A stretch of 13,000 bases of DNA from Parapedobacter lycopersici_A (GCF_040395035.1 NZ_JBEBRB010000070.1:1-13000); one strand, 5' to 3'; shown: positions 1 through 6,734, counted from the stretch's first letter. Numbers and translations are program-made. The notes: generated by a model from the letters alone, not told the origin.

Positions 1-86
1 GGCGCTTACGTGCAGCACTCTATCGGGAGCATGTTGACCCGGATTCGTTTGATTTTCAGAAAATAGAAAAGGGAAAATCCCGATAG
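1..86 (+). CDS. C-terminal end of an upstream gene (partial), function unknown
   Basis: A plus-strand frame is open from base 3 (entered from outside the window) to a TAG at 84-86, giving 27 residues. The tail is strongly charged and protein-like, with the segment ALYREHVDPDSFDFQ followed by a lysine-rich end. Only this tail is visible, so no family can be named. The stop lies 73 bases before the start of the CBM9-like lipoprotein on the same strand, so the two could share a transcript. A hydrophobic reading on the opposite strand of the same DNA is the competing interpretation. I prefer the plus frame because it is hydrophilic and needs no start codon shared with the neighbour. The call rests only on frame openness and composition. 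Confidence 0.4.
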   Translation, partial: RLRAALYREHVDPDSFDFQKIEKGKSR

Positions 87-159
87 CGCCAGCAGAAAGT
101 ATAAGAAAAAATCGGTATCATTGTCGGGCTTACAGCTAGCTAAAACCAAAATAAACGAC

Positions 160-1062
160 ATGACCAATACAAAACTCCTATTCCCCGCCCTCTTTTTTCT
201 TTGCTTTCTTGGGATATCGTGCAACACACCCGGTAAAAAAAACAATAACATCACGATACATCCACCCTGTTGTGAAGACAGTATTCCAACGTATACAGCC
301 CAGCGGATTAAACAGGCGCCGGTTATCGACGGTAAGCTGGATGAAACCGTTTGGGAAAATGCGCCCCGTTCCTCCCGCTTTGTCGATCTGATCCATGGAA
401 CGGAGACGTATATGGATACCCGGGCCGCTGTACTCTGGGACGACGATTACCTTTATGTAGGGTACTGGCTGGAGGAGCCCAACGTTACTGCAACGCTTAC
501 GGAAAGAGACGCGCCCATTTATCAGGATAATGATGCGGAGCTGTTTATTGCCGGTGCCGATGGGTATTATGAATTTGAGATCAATTCGTTTGGAACCATC
601 TACGAGGTGTTGTTTTTTTGGCAGGAAGAATTTGAGAAAAAGGGTTACGGCCAGTTAGCCGAACTGGATACCACCCGTGAAGGCGTCAGGCCATTTAATG
701 GGGTAGGGTACAAGAATCATCCGCGGGGCAAACGCATCGGCTTCTGGAACTGGGACTTTCCGGGATTGCAGTCTGCTGTACACATCAATGGCACCATCAA
801 CAAGCCCGATGATACCGACAAAGGCTGGACGGTAGAGCTGGCGCTGCCCTGGAAAGGGCTGCAATTGCTGGCCAAAGGTGATGGACGGGCGCTGCCGCCG
901 AAGGATGGTGATGTATGGCGAATGGATTTTTCGAGATTCAATACCCATAAAAAAGACACGACAGATTCGGGTGGCTGGGCATGGAGTTCACACGGTGTCT
1001 GGGATTCCCACGTGCCTGAATGTTTTACCTATGTCACGTTTTCTAACCAGGTGGTCGAATAG
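160..1062 (+). CDS. CBM9-like (carbohydrate-binding family 9-like) lipoprotein
   Basis: This 300-residue protein starts with a lipoprotein signal: Lys5, a hydrophobic stretch at about 6-19, and the acylation cysteine Cys21 (GISC). It should be exported and anchored to the outer or inner membrane. After a short polar linker, residues about 48-295 match the carbohydrate-binding module family 9-like / DOMON-type beta sandwich. Landmarks are APVIDGKLDETVWENA at 53-68, the strand AAVLWDDDYLYVGYW at about 89-103, DNDAELFI at 123-130, and the closing GWTVELALPW and WRMDFSR segments. In Bacteroidota such proteins bind sugars or occur near glycan-degrading genes; the ligand here is unknown. The ATG at 160 is chosen because it leads straight into the signal peptide. 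The upstream TTG at 121 would put 13 polar residues ahead of it. There is no Shine-Dalgarno site, as is normal for the phylum. Confidence 0.82.
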   Translation: MTNTKLLFPALFFLCFLGISCNTPGKKNNNITIHPPCCEDSIPTYTAQRIKQAPVIDGKLDETVWENAPRSSRFVDLIHGTETYMDTRAAVLWDDDYLYVGYWLEEPNVTATLTERDAPIYQDNDAELFIAGADGYYEFEINSFGTIYEVLFFWQEEFEKKGYGQLAELDTTREGVRPFNGVGYKNHPRGKRIGFWNWDFPGLQSAVHINGTINKPDDTDKGWTVELALPWKGLQLLAKGDGRALPPKDGDVWRMDFSRFNTHKKDTTDSGGWAWSSHGVWDSHVPECFTYVTFSNQVVE

Positions 1063-1140
1063 CGCCCAGCCTATCGACAGAAATTAAACGGTTTTCTCAT
1101 TCTGAAGGTGTTTCCGATACGGTCGGCGGTGTTGCCACGG

Positions 1141-1632
1141 CTAAGGTTTAGCTCTTCCGACGAACCGGCCCTTACCGAGCAGAAAGTCGATGGCTTTTGC
1201 GACATTCCGATCGACGCTGCTTTCCGTTTTTAAAAATGAGATATACCGGATAATCTCTTTTTGCAGATAAGGTGGCAAGCCGTCAAAAATCCGCTGGGCC
1301 TCGGGGTGACCGGCCAGGGCATGCATCAACTTCGGATGTGGTAAAACATTCCTGTCCAGCGGATCGTGGCTGATGGTGATGGTAATGGACTCACCAATCC
1401 TTTTTGGCGAGTCCTTTAGCATGATCATGTTAATATAAAGCCGCCATTCCCCCTGATACTTAACCAATGTCTGGGTATATGGCTTTTTATTTATCGTTCC
1501 GCATACCGGAATAGGCCCCCTGTTCTTACCCGCCTGTTTAAATAAGCTATCCAGCACCTCAGGAGGGATAAATACAAACGGATTAATTCCGATGATCTCG
1601 ATGACCGCATTAAAAGTGTCCGTTCTATCCAT
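1141..1632 (-). CDS. DUF1905 plus YdeI/OmdA-family protein
   Basis: A 163-residue soluble protein with two recognisable parts. Residues about 6-93 fit DUF1905, a small beta barrel: the FIPPEVLDSLF segment near 21-31, then GTINKKPYTQTL at 45-56, the strand WRLYINMIMLK, and an ITITISHDP end at 84-91. Residues about 100-163 fit the YdeI/OmpD-associated (OmdA, 'bacteriocin-protection') family, with HPEAQRIFDGLPPYLQKEIIRYI and a C-terminal GKGRF. The biochemical role of these proteins is not established; some members have been linked to antimicrobial-peptide resistance. There is no signal peptide, so it is probably cytoplasmic. It lies 24 bases downstream of the lipoprotein gene at 2103-1657 on the same strand, which suggests one transcript. 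Its 3' end converges on the CBM9-like gene across a 78-base gap with no clear terminator. Confidence 0.8.
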   Translation of the reverse strand: MDRTDTFNAVIEIIGINPFVFIPPEVLDSLFKQAGKNRGPIPVCGTINKKPYTQTLVKYQGEWRLYINMIMLKDSPKRIGESITITISHDPLDRNVLPHPKLMHALAGHPEAQRIFDGLPPYLQKEIIRYISFLKTESSVDRNVAKAIDFLLGKGRFVGRAKP

Positions 1633-1656
1633 CTTTATTCCATTTTTGCAGCCGTT

Positions 1657-2103
1657 TTACTCAAAAATCAGTGGCTTTGCTACCTGCTCAAAGACAAAGC
1701 CAGTGTCATCAAAATACAGCGTGCCCGGGGCATAATGCGGAATCCCCATATAGCTGATTTCGGCGCCACCGCCTAAAAGCAATTGATTATCCCGTTGTAG
1801 GAGCGCAAACGCTACCCGCTTTTTGTTCCGGTGCTGATGCGGGGTGTAGCTGAATGTTCCGACTAAGGTGTCGGCTCGGATTTCCCCCGTGATATCCCCA
1901 ACAACAGGCACTTCCCACCCTTTGACCAATCCATATTTACCGTAGAAATCGCCTCCGCCGATATGAATTGAGAGGTAGGCCGTATCCCTGTTATGAATTG
2001 CCCGATAATAAGTGAATTCATTTTTTTTCTGCCCGCCACTGCAGCCGGCCGCGCAGCACACGGCGAACAGAAAATACCAACGGATGTCGTTTAGTTTAAC
2101 CAT
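1657..2103 (-). CDS. Small lipoprotein of unknown function
   Basis: A 148-residue protein with a lipoprotein signal peptide: Lys3 and Arg8 in the N-region, hydrophobic residues about 9-19, and a lipobox ending AAGC at Cys21, followed by a Ser-Gly-Gly-rich linker. The mature part alternates short beta-type strands rich in Gly and aromatic residues, for example LSIHIGGGDFYGKYG near 44-58, a VGDITGEIRADTLVGTF segment, and LLLGGG near 118-123. This pattern resembles the lipocalin-like or 'GtItGtixGdtLxGtY' beta-barrel lipoproteins common in Bacteroidota, but I cannot assign a Pfam family. It is the first gene of a probable two-gene unit with the DUF1905/YdeI gene. A promoter-like pair lies 22-52 bases upstream of the ATG. 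Confidence 0.75.
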   Translation of the reverse strand: MVKLNDIRWYFLFAVCCAAGCSGGQKKNEFTYYRAIHNRDTAYLSIHIGGGDFYGKYGLVKGWEVPVVGDITGEIRADTLVGTFSYTPHQHRNKKRVAFALLQRDNQLLLGGGAEISYMGIPHYAPGTLYFDDTGFVFEQVAKPLIFE

Positions 2104-2124
2104 GGAGTATTCATTTGCCGGGGA

Positions 2125-2155
2125 CTAAATTACTTGACCGGATCGAGGAAATCAA
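2125..2155 (-). promoter_or_regulatory. Bacteroidota-type promoter for the lipoprotein/YdeI unit
   Basis: On the minus strand TTG (2155-2153) is followed after exactly 20 bases by TAATTTAG (2132-2125), one mismatch from the Bacteroidota -7 consensus TAnnTTTG. A start of transcription a few bases beyond it would leave a leader of roughly 15 bases before the ATG at 2103. Motif match only; no experimental support. Confidence 0.45.
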
Positions 2156-2193
2156 AAATGACAAGGACAATTGATTGCTATTAATTTGAAAGA

Positions 2194-2224
2194 AAAGCCC
2201 CGAAACGGGGAGAGTCGGGGCTTT
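2194..2224 (+). promoter_or_regulatory. Two-state leader hairpin (possible attenuator or bidirectional terminator)
   Basis: AAAGCCCCGA (2194-2203) and TCGGGGCTTT (2215-2224) form a perfect 10-base-pair stem with an 11-base loop. The loop holds a second CGGGG (2206-2210) that can pair with the same CCCCG (2198-2202) across an AAA loop, so two exclusive hairpins are possible. On the plus strand no U-run follows; on the minus strand the stem is followed by TTTTCTTT, so it could terminate leftward transcripts. A 25-base A-rich spacer leads to the ATG of the mini-ORF at 2250. The 328 bases between the genes at 2103 and 2432 otherwise hold only that mini-ORF and the two promoters listed. Confidence 0.5.
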
Positions 2225-2249
2225 AACTAACCAAATATAAACCTAAATT

Positions 2250-2348
2250 ATGAAAAGACAATACGAAGCTTTTTGTCACACAGCATCCGCCACGGTGGCC
2301 GATGATCTTGGCGCTTTACCCTTACGGCTGCTGCTGTATATCGTGTAA
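2250..2348 (+). CDS. Mini-ORF of 32 codons behind the leader hairpin
   Basis: ATG at 2250 opens a 32-residue frame ending at TAA 2346-2348. It begins MKRQYEAF and ends with a hydrophobic LRLLLYIV. It sits 25 bases after the two-state hairpin in an A-rich, SD-less context that resembles a genuine Bacteroidota translation start better than most positions in the window. It could be a short leader peptide, a small membrane-active peptide, or the stump of a longer gene that kept its 5' leader and lost its body. From memory, unverified, similar hairpin-plus-A-rich leaders occur ahead of highly expressed genes in Sphingobacteriales. I recognise no family. Confidence 0.3.
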   Translation: MKRQYEAFCHTASATVADDLGALPLRLLLYIV

Positions 2349-2396
2349 ACGTAATATAACCGCCAATTGCTACACCCGAATCCCGGAAAACGGCTA

Positions 2397-2427
2397 TTGC
2401 AAAGCATTTAGTTGGATTGTACCTTTG
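2397..2427 (+). promoter_or_regulatory. Consensus Bacteroidota promoter ahead of the lipoprotein pair
   Basis: TTG (2397-2399), a 20-base spacer and TACCTTTG (2420-2427) match the TTG / TAnnTTTG consensus without a mismatch. The -7 box ends only four bases before the GTG start at 2432, so a transcript from it would begin at or next to the start codon. Confidence 0.6.
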
Positions 2428-2431
2428 AAAG

Positions 2432-3472
2432 GTGGGAATTCACATTATTTACCGGCTTAGTTACCTGGTCTGCATCGTTATCCTGACCGGTGCGTGTGGA
2501 TACCACACCGGGAAAGTGGAACCGTCATTCTATTACTGGAAAACGGTTTACCAACCCGATAGTGTCGAAAAAAATGCCGTAAAAAGCATGGACGCGAACC
2601 GGCTGTTTATACGCATGATGGACATCGATACCCAAGGGCCAAATGGAGAGGCCATCCCGGTGTCCGCCATCACCTTTCCAGGTACGCTTCCGGATACCGT
2701 AGCGGTTGTCCCCGTTGTTTATATCGTCAACCAGGTGCTGTATGATCTTTCCGAAACCGAACGAGACAGTCTCGCTGTACGGATATACCGGTTTGTAAAA
2801 GGCAAAGTACGGCAGGCTGGCAAGCCGGATTTTAATGAACTCCAACTAGACTGTGATTGGACTGCCACGACGCGTGATACCTATTTTGATCTCTTAGGGG
2901 CGCTGCGCGAACAGGTCGGTGATACCGTCCGGTTGACGGCAACACTGCGGCTGCACCAGGTACGCAATAGGCGCAGCAGTGGCATTCCGCCGGTAGACCG
3001 TGTCTTACTCATGTGCTACAACATGGGAAACCTCCGTCAGCCAGGCGAACATAATTCCATTCTCGACCTGCAGGAAATGGAGACTTACCTGAAGGAATTT
3101 CTGCCGGATTACCCATTGCCCGTGGATATCGCACTTCCGCTGTTCAGCTGGTCGGTTGTGTTCCGTGATGGGCAATATGCGGGAATCAGTAAACGGCTGG
3201 ACCCACGGCTATTGTCCGATACCGCCCGTTTTGCTCATCGTGAAGGCTCAGCGCTGTACAGACTGAAGGTGCCGTTGCCGGAAGCCGGGCTTCGCGCAGG
3301 CGATGTGGTCCGCCGTGAAGAAACGCGATGGAAGGACCTCCGGTCGGCGGCCGATTTTCTGGCTGCCCATAAACGAAGGGAAGACTTTACGTTACTGTTT
3401 TACCACCTGGATAGCCAGGTGCTTCAAACATTTTCAAATGAACAACTCCAGGAAATCATTGATCGTTTTTAG
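2432..3472 (+). CDS. Exported TIM-barrel-like lipoprotein, function unknown
   Basis: A 346-residue protein with an N-terminal signal (Arg8, hydrophobic 9-18) and a lipobox-like TGAC with Cys22. Three segments look like the beta strands of a glycosidase-type (beta/alpha)8 barrel: VAVVPVVYIVNQ at 90-101, NELQLDCDWTATTRDTYF at 135-152 where the acidic/tryptophan cluster would sit at the strand end, and VLLMCYNMGN at 191-200. A later strand is IALPLFSWSVVF at 233-244. The arrangement recalls DUF3142-type and GH18-like folds, but no catalytic residue can be assigned. GTG at 2432 is the only usable start: an in-frame TGA lies three codons upstream and the signal peptide begins at once. The last 35 bases overlap the next gene, which suggests translational coupling. 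Confidence 0.72.
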   Translation: MGIHIIYRLSYLVCIVILTGACGYHTGKVEPSFYYWKTVYQPDSVEKNAVKSMDANRLFIRMMDIDTQGPNGEAIPVSAITFPGTLPDTVAVVPVVYIVNQVLYDLSETERDSLAVRIYRFVKGKVRQAGKPDFNELQLDCDWTATTRDTYFDLLGALREQVGDTVRLTATLRLHQVRNRRSSGIPPVDRVLLMCYNMGNLRQPGEHNSILDLQEMETYLKEFLPDYPLPVDIALPLFSWSVVFRDGQYAGISKRLDPRLLSDTARFAHREGSALYRLKVPLPEAGLRAGDVVRREETRWKDLRSAADFLAAHKRREDFTLLFYHLDSQVLQTFSNEQLQEIIDRF

Positions 3473-5906
3473 CGCGTTTGCACTCACATATTTTGGCGAG
3501 ATTGCAATCAATATTGCGTGCGGACCTGAGCCGGACCCTTATGACTATTATGTATCTTATTTTCATAATAATACACCGGGGGATGCGTATGTGCCCTTTT
3601 CTTTTACCGGGTTACGATTCTTATATGACGAGAACGAGCCGGAGTCTGAGTCTTTGATCAATAGCCGGGAATGGGCGCGTTACCTGGGGAAGCAGGTTAC
3701 CGCAGCCGACGTTGGGGCCATCATGTACCGTACCGACGCGGCGACGGATTCGCTCATTGCCGGTTACCTCACCGGCAGTCCGTTGTCGCTGCCGGATAGC
3801 TTACAGCATAATACTTACCTCCTCGCAATGGTCCGGCATAAAGCTGCCCGCGAATATTACCTGTTTGCCAAGGAAAGCGAACCCTATGCCGTGGTGTCAT
3901 ACCAAAATTACTGGGACCCTGACCCCCGCGACACCATGGATGCAGGGGAGATGGAAGCACTGGCTGACCGTGCTGAAACACATGCGGCGGCACTGAAACG
4001 GGATCGTTTTCTCCGGTTGCGGTACGCTTATCAGGCGGCCCGCATGTACCATTACGCGGGCGCTTACGAGCGCTGTGTGGAAATATACGACCAGTACATC
4101 GCCACCGCTCCTGGGAATTCTGCCGTAAAAGGGTGGGCCCTGTCACTTAAAGCGGGCGCTGTCCGGCGATTAGGCAATCCGGCAACTGCTGCATACCTGT
4201 TTTCACGGGTGTTTACATTGAGTCCCGAACGGCGCGTGCAGGCCTACAAAAACTTCCATTATATTGACGTAACGTCCGATGAGGTGCTTGCACAGGCGGA
4301 ATCTGATGACGAGCGCGCTGCCATTGCGGCGATCGAAGCCTTTACCAATGCCGACTTTGACGTGCACGCCCTTGCATCGGTGTACAGCTTAGCACCGCGT
4401 AGCCCGTTGGTAGGCGTTTTACTTACCCGGGAAATCAATAAACTGGAAACCCAGCTCACCGAAACCTCAGCTTACTATAACGGCGGTTGGTGGTCGGGAT
4501 ACCGGGAACCCGATTCGGTCATTACACGTGCCCGCCAGCATGCTGTCCGGGTTGCCGAATTCGCACAGCAGCTTGCAGTGGAAAAGCAATATACGGATCC
4601 CGATTTGGGAACCATTGCCGCGGCTTACATCAACTGGTTGCTGGGGGAAACGGAAAAGGCCACAGCGACGCTTGCCACGGTAAAGCTGAACCGGCTATCC
4701 GAGCGACTGGCAGACCAGTACCGTATCATTGAACTGCTGGTACAGGTGCGTACGCTCGAAGTATCCAATGCGCTTGACGAGCAGGCCATGCTCCCCGCAT
4801 TGCAATGGCTGGAGCAAAAGCGGCAACGGGAGCTGGCCGGTGCCAGGGAACAATACGGTACATCATATGACTGGCTGGGAGCCAGCGAACTTCGCTTCAA
4901 CCGAACGGCTACTAACCTGTACCAGTCGGTGCTGGCACCGCATTTCATGCGGCAGCGGGATACGGCCATGGCGGCCTTATTCATGTGGAACAGCGACTTT
5001 CCATTGGCGACCGATCACACCGCTGACACCGCTGATTTATACAACCACATGTCGTGGTCGGCACAATCTTTCTGGCAAGAGCAATTGCAGCCGGCGGCGT
5101 TGGAGCAACTTGCCAAATGGGGCAGGGAAGGACTGGAACAACCGTGGGCAGCGCTTTTTGAAGGGCGGCTGGGCGGCCTGGACTCCGATGATTACTGGGA
5201 CCTATTAGGTACAGCTTATCTCCGTATGCACGACTATCCGGCAGCTTCCAGGGCGTTCGACCATCTTTCGTCGGATTTCGAGCAAGAGCCGCCTGTGAAT
5301 TGGTACAGTGCGGAAGAAGATACCCTGTGGCCTGATCCATTCGTCACCACGATAAAGGACTATCCGAAAAAGTTCGGCAATACCTCCCTCTCCAAGGCGG
5401 ATTTTGCCAAAGCAATGGCTGGACTGCAGCTGCGTATTGAACAGGACCCTGTAAATGCTGCCGGATACTACTATCAGTTAGCCAATGGCGTATACCAAAC
5501 CGGTGCATTTGGCAATTCGTGGCAGCTCATCAGTTATACGTGGACCAGTGCCGATAATTACGTGAAGGGGGATTATTATTACGCCGGTGATTTCCATGAA
5601 GCGCGTCAGGCGGCCGTCTGGTATGCGAAAGCCCGCGAGCTGAGTGACGACCGGGAGTTTCAGGCCAAATGCACCTTCATGCTGGCCAAATGCGAACAAA
5701 AACTGTATCAGTTTGACTCGATCAGCGATTATTATGAAAACGGGTATGTCTTTTCACAGCACCAGCCGGACCCCTATTGGCTGTTCAGCCAGCGTAACCG
5801 TTATTTCGGAGAACTGCGCGATAAGTATCAGGATACCGAATTTGCCCGTGCAGCCATCGCGGAATGCACTTACCTCGCCGACTTTGTTATGTCCGATTTA
5901 CCGTGA
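3438..5906 (+). CDS. Large exported repeat protein (TPR-like), probable lipoprotein
   Basis: This is an 822-residue protein. The ATG at 3438 is chosen over the in-frame codon at 3303 because it leads directly into a signal: Arg5-Lys6, hydrophobic 8-27, and Cys28 followed by GPEPDPYDYY. The lipobox is unusual, with Asn at -3 (NIAC) and Glu21 inside the hydrophobic stretch. Residues about 190-265 carry tetratricopeptide-like helices: an AARMYHYAGAYERCVEIYDQ repeat, then LSLKAGAVRRLGNPATAAYLFSRVF. More helical Ala/Tyr/Leu-rich repeats continue through the body, with another near the C-terminus (FHEARQAAVWYAKARELSD). TPR proteins usually act as scaffolds for other proteins. Its start overlaps the end of the barrel-like lipoprotein by 35 bases in another frame, so the two probably work together, perhaps at the cell surface. 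Several antisense open frames inside it are composition shadows. Confidence 0.82.
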   Translation: MNNSRKSLIVFSAFALTYFGEIAINIACGPEPDPYDYYVSYFHNNTPGDAYVPFSFTGLRFLYDENEPESESLINSREWARYLGKQVTAADVGAIMYRTDAATDSLIAGYLTGSPLSLPDSLQHNTYLLAMVRHKAAREYYLFAKESEPYAVVSYQNYWDPDPRDTMDAGEMEALADRAETHAAALKRDRFLRLRYAYQAARMYHYAGAYERCVEIYDQYIATAPGNSAVKGWALSLKAGAVRRLGNPATAAYLFSRVFTLSPERRVQAYKNFHYIDVTSDEVLAQAESDDERAAIAAIEAFTNADFDVHALASVYSLAPRSPLVGVLLTREINKLETQLTETSAYYNGGWWSGYREPDSVITRARQHAVRVAEFAQQLAVEKQYTDPDLGTIAAAYINWLLGETEKATATLATVKLNRLSERLADQYRIIELLVQVRTLEVSNALDEQAMLPALQWLEQKRQRELAGAREQYGTSYDWLGASELRFNRTATNLYQSVLAPHFMRQRDTAMAALFMWNSDFPLATDHTADTADLYNHMSWSAQSFWQEQLQPAALEQLAKWGREGLEQPWAALFEGRLGGLDSDDYWDLLGTAYLRMHDYPAASRAFDHLSSDFEQEPPVNWYSAEEDTLWPDPFVTTIKDYPKKFGNTSLSKADFAKAMAGLQLRIEQDPVNAAGYYYQLANGVYQTGAFGNSWQLISYTWTSADNYVKGDYYYAGDFHEARQAAVWYAKARELSDDREFQAKCTFMLAKCEQKLYQFDSISDYYENGYVFSQHQPDPYWLFSQRNRYFGELRDKYQDTEFARAAIAECTYLADFVMSDLP

Positions 5907-5938
5907 GCAGCGTGGGATAAATAAGTCGTGCAAACATT

Positions 5939-6271
5939 TTATAATTCGTCATTTTCATAGCCTCCTGTGCAGTCCATGCAGGCATTGCCATACGCATTGT
6001 ATTCATCGTAGGCAGCTCCGGGCTTGCCAAATAACGTGATAATCCGGTCCACCCGGATCTTTTTTTCCGTATCCAGCCCGATAAACAACCCCTTGCCTTG
6101 CTCTTCTTTCATCCACAGCACGCTCCCCGCCGCCTCACAGATTCCTTCTTCCTTGCAGAAAAAGAAAATTTTGCCCCGCGTTTTCTTCGCTATTTCAGCT
6201 TCAATAACCTCCCGGTATTCCCATGCCACGGGGAGGTAGGAAGTTTCCAGCGATGTGTTTTTTAAATTCAT
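5939..6271 (-). CDS. Small Rof-like (Rho-binding antiterminator-like) protein
   Basis: A 110-residue soluble protein. Residues about 11-82 have the pattern of the Rof/YaeO family: a YLPVAWEYREVIE opening comparable with the 'YxPI.C..YD.LE' start, several short beta strands (GKIFFFCKEEG, GLFIGLD), and a closing RVDRIITLFG at 73-82. Rof of E. coli binds Rho and blocks termination. Whether this protein does so is inference: the opening Cys of the usual motif is replaced (Ala-Trp here) and sequence identity is low. After the domain comes a Cys-x-x-Cys tail (ACMDC at 97-101) and an acidic end. It converges on the large repeat protein across 32 bases. A perfect TAATTTTG -7 box lies upstream at 6336-6329. 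An unrelated small beta-barrel protein is the alternative. Confidence 0.55.
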   Translation of the reverse strand: MNLKNTSLETSYLPVAWEYREVIEAEIAKKTRGKIFFFCKEEGICEAAGSVLWMKEEQGKGLFIGLDTEKKIRVDRIITLFGKPGAAYDEYNAYGNACMDCTGGYENDEL

Positions 6272-6328
6272 GATCTATTTGTTTGCGTTTACCCGCTATC
6301 ATTCTTCATCGGCCCGGCCCGCCATAAA

Positions 6329-6336
6329 CAAAATTA
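6329..6336 (-). promoter_or_regulatory. -7 promoter element for the Rof-like gene
   Basis: TAATTTTG on the minus strand (6336-6329) matches TAnnTTTG exactly and lies about 58 bases upstream of the ATG at 6271. Its TAA is also the stop of the preceding minus-strand frame. No TTG is found at the proper distance, so the -33 side is weak. Confidence 0.4.
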
Positions 6337-6565
6337 CGCAAAATAATCGGCTGAACCGAAAGCCGAAACAGGAACGGCGGAAGTGACTTCCCAATAAGAC
6401 CAAGTCTCCAGTTCGTCAATCAATCGATCGACCGTTTTGATGGCCCCTTCGCGCTCCGACACGCCTGTTACAAAAACCTTACGGCCTTTTTGCGTGATCG
6501 TATCTTGCTGTGAGAACCCGGTTTGCACGGACAGCAACATAAAAATGACACCGATTTTTTTTCAT
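6334..6565 (-). pseudogene. Short secreted-protein gene with an out-of-frame start (A8 run)
   Basis: Read from the ATG at 6538-6540 the frame gives 68 residues (6334-6540), beginning MLLSVQTGFSQQDT. Five codons further upstream the same frame reads KKIGVIF, which would complete an ideal signal peptide cleaved after FSQ, and directly before it sits an ATG (6563-6565) shifted by one base. The cause is a run of eight A's (T8 at 6555-6562 on the plus strand): with seven, the gene would read MKKIGVIFMLLSVQTGFSQQ and encode 76 residues. As it stands, the ATG yields only a 28-codon peptide ending at 6479. A promoter-like pair with 20-base spacing lies upstream. The mature part has one alpha/beta unit (KVFVTGVSEREG, then a helix IKTVDRLIDEL) and ends early at ADYFA, so a second truncation is possible. 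It could be phase-variable, decayed, a sequencing error, or simply start at 6540. Confidence 0.55.
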
Positions 6566-6613
6566 AGGATGATGTTAACTTCCTGCTTTCGTATTTTTCT
6601 TGTTCAGCCTGTG

Positions 6614-6644
6614 TAAAATTAAGCTGTTCAATTTTTTCGGACAA
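6614..6644 (-). promoter_or_regulatory. Promoter for the frameshifted secreted-protein gene
   Basis: On the minus strand TTG (6644-6642), 20 bases, then TAATTTTA (6621-6614), one mismatch from TAnnTTTG. The expected leader to the ATG at 6565 is about 40 bases. Its presence suggests the region is still transcribed and makes the open frame that crosses it (6722-6468) unlikely to be coding. Confidence 0.45.
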
Positions 6645-6703
6645 CCCTCGAAAACAAGGAAAAACAATCGTTTGCAGTGTATACATACTTGGGAAAATTT
6701 CGC

Positions 6704-6734
6704 TTGTACAACTCATTATCATTTCTTATATTGG
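6704..6734 (+). promoter_or_regulatory. Promoter for the candidate small RNA
   Basis: TTG (6704-6706), a 20-base spacer and TATATTGG (6727-6734), one mismatch from TAnnTTTG. Transcription would begin near 6740, just before the three-hairpin segment. It diverges from the minus-strand promoter at 6644-6614. Confidence 0.45.

Noticed and set aside
20..86. Inverted pair CTATCGGGA (20-28) and TCCCGATAG (78-86).
   Set aside because: Nine bases separated by about 50, overlapping a probable coding end; no further sign of a mobile element.
6..161. Minus-strand frame of 51 residues (MSFILVLASCKP...) with a lipobox and a hydrophobic helix.
   Set aside because: Its ATG would overlap the CBM9 gene's ATG in a shared CATG, leaving no room for either promoter. 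Its hydrophobicity is the expected mirror of the charged plus-strand C-terminus at 3-86.
655..959. Two minus-strand frames inside the CBM9-like gene.
   Set aside because: Antisense shadows of a gene with clear domain motifs; no start context or family match.
3712..5340. Several open frames of 81-159 residues on both strands inside the large repeat protein gene.
   Set aside because: They lie wholly within a long gene with a signal peptide and consistent protein composition. Their translations are rich in Cys, Trp, Arg and Ser as in typical out-of-frame readings.
6468..6722. Minus-strand open frame of 84 residues.
   Set aside because: It runs through the promoter-like pair at 6644-6614 and overlaps the better-supported secreted-protein frame. 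It has mixed composition and no recognisable domain.
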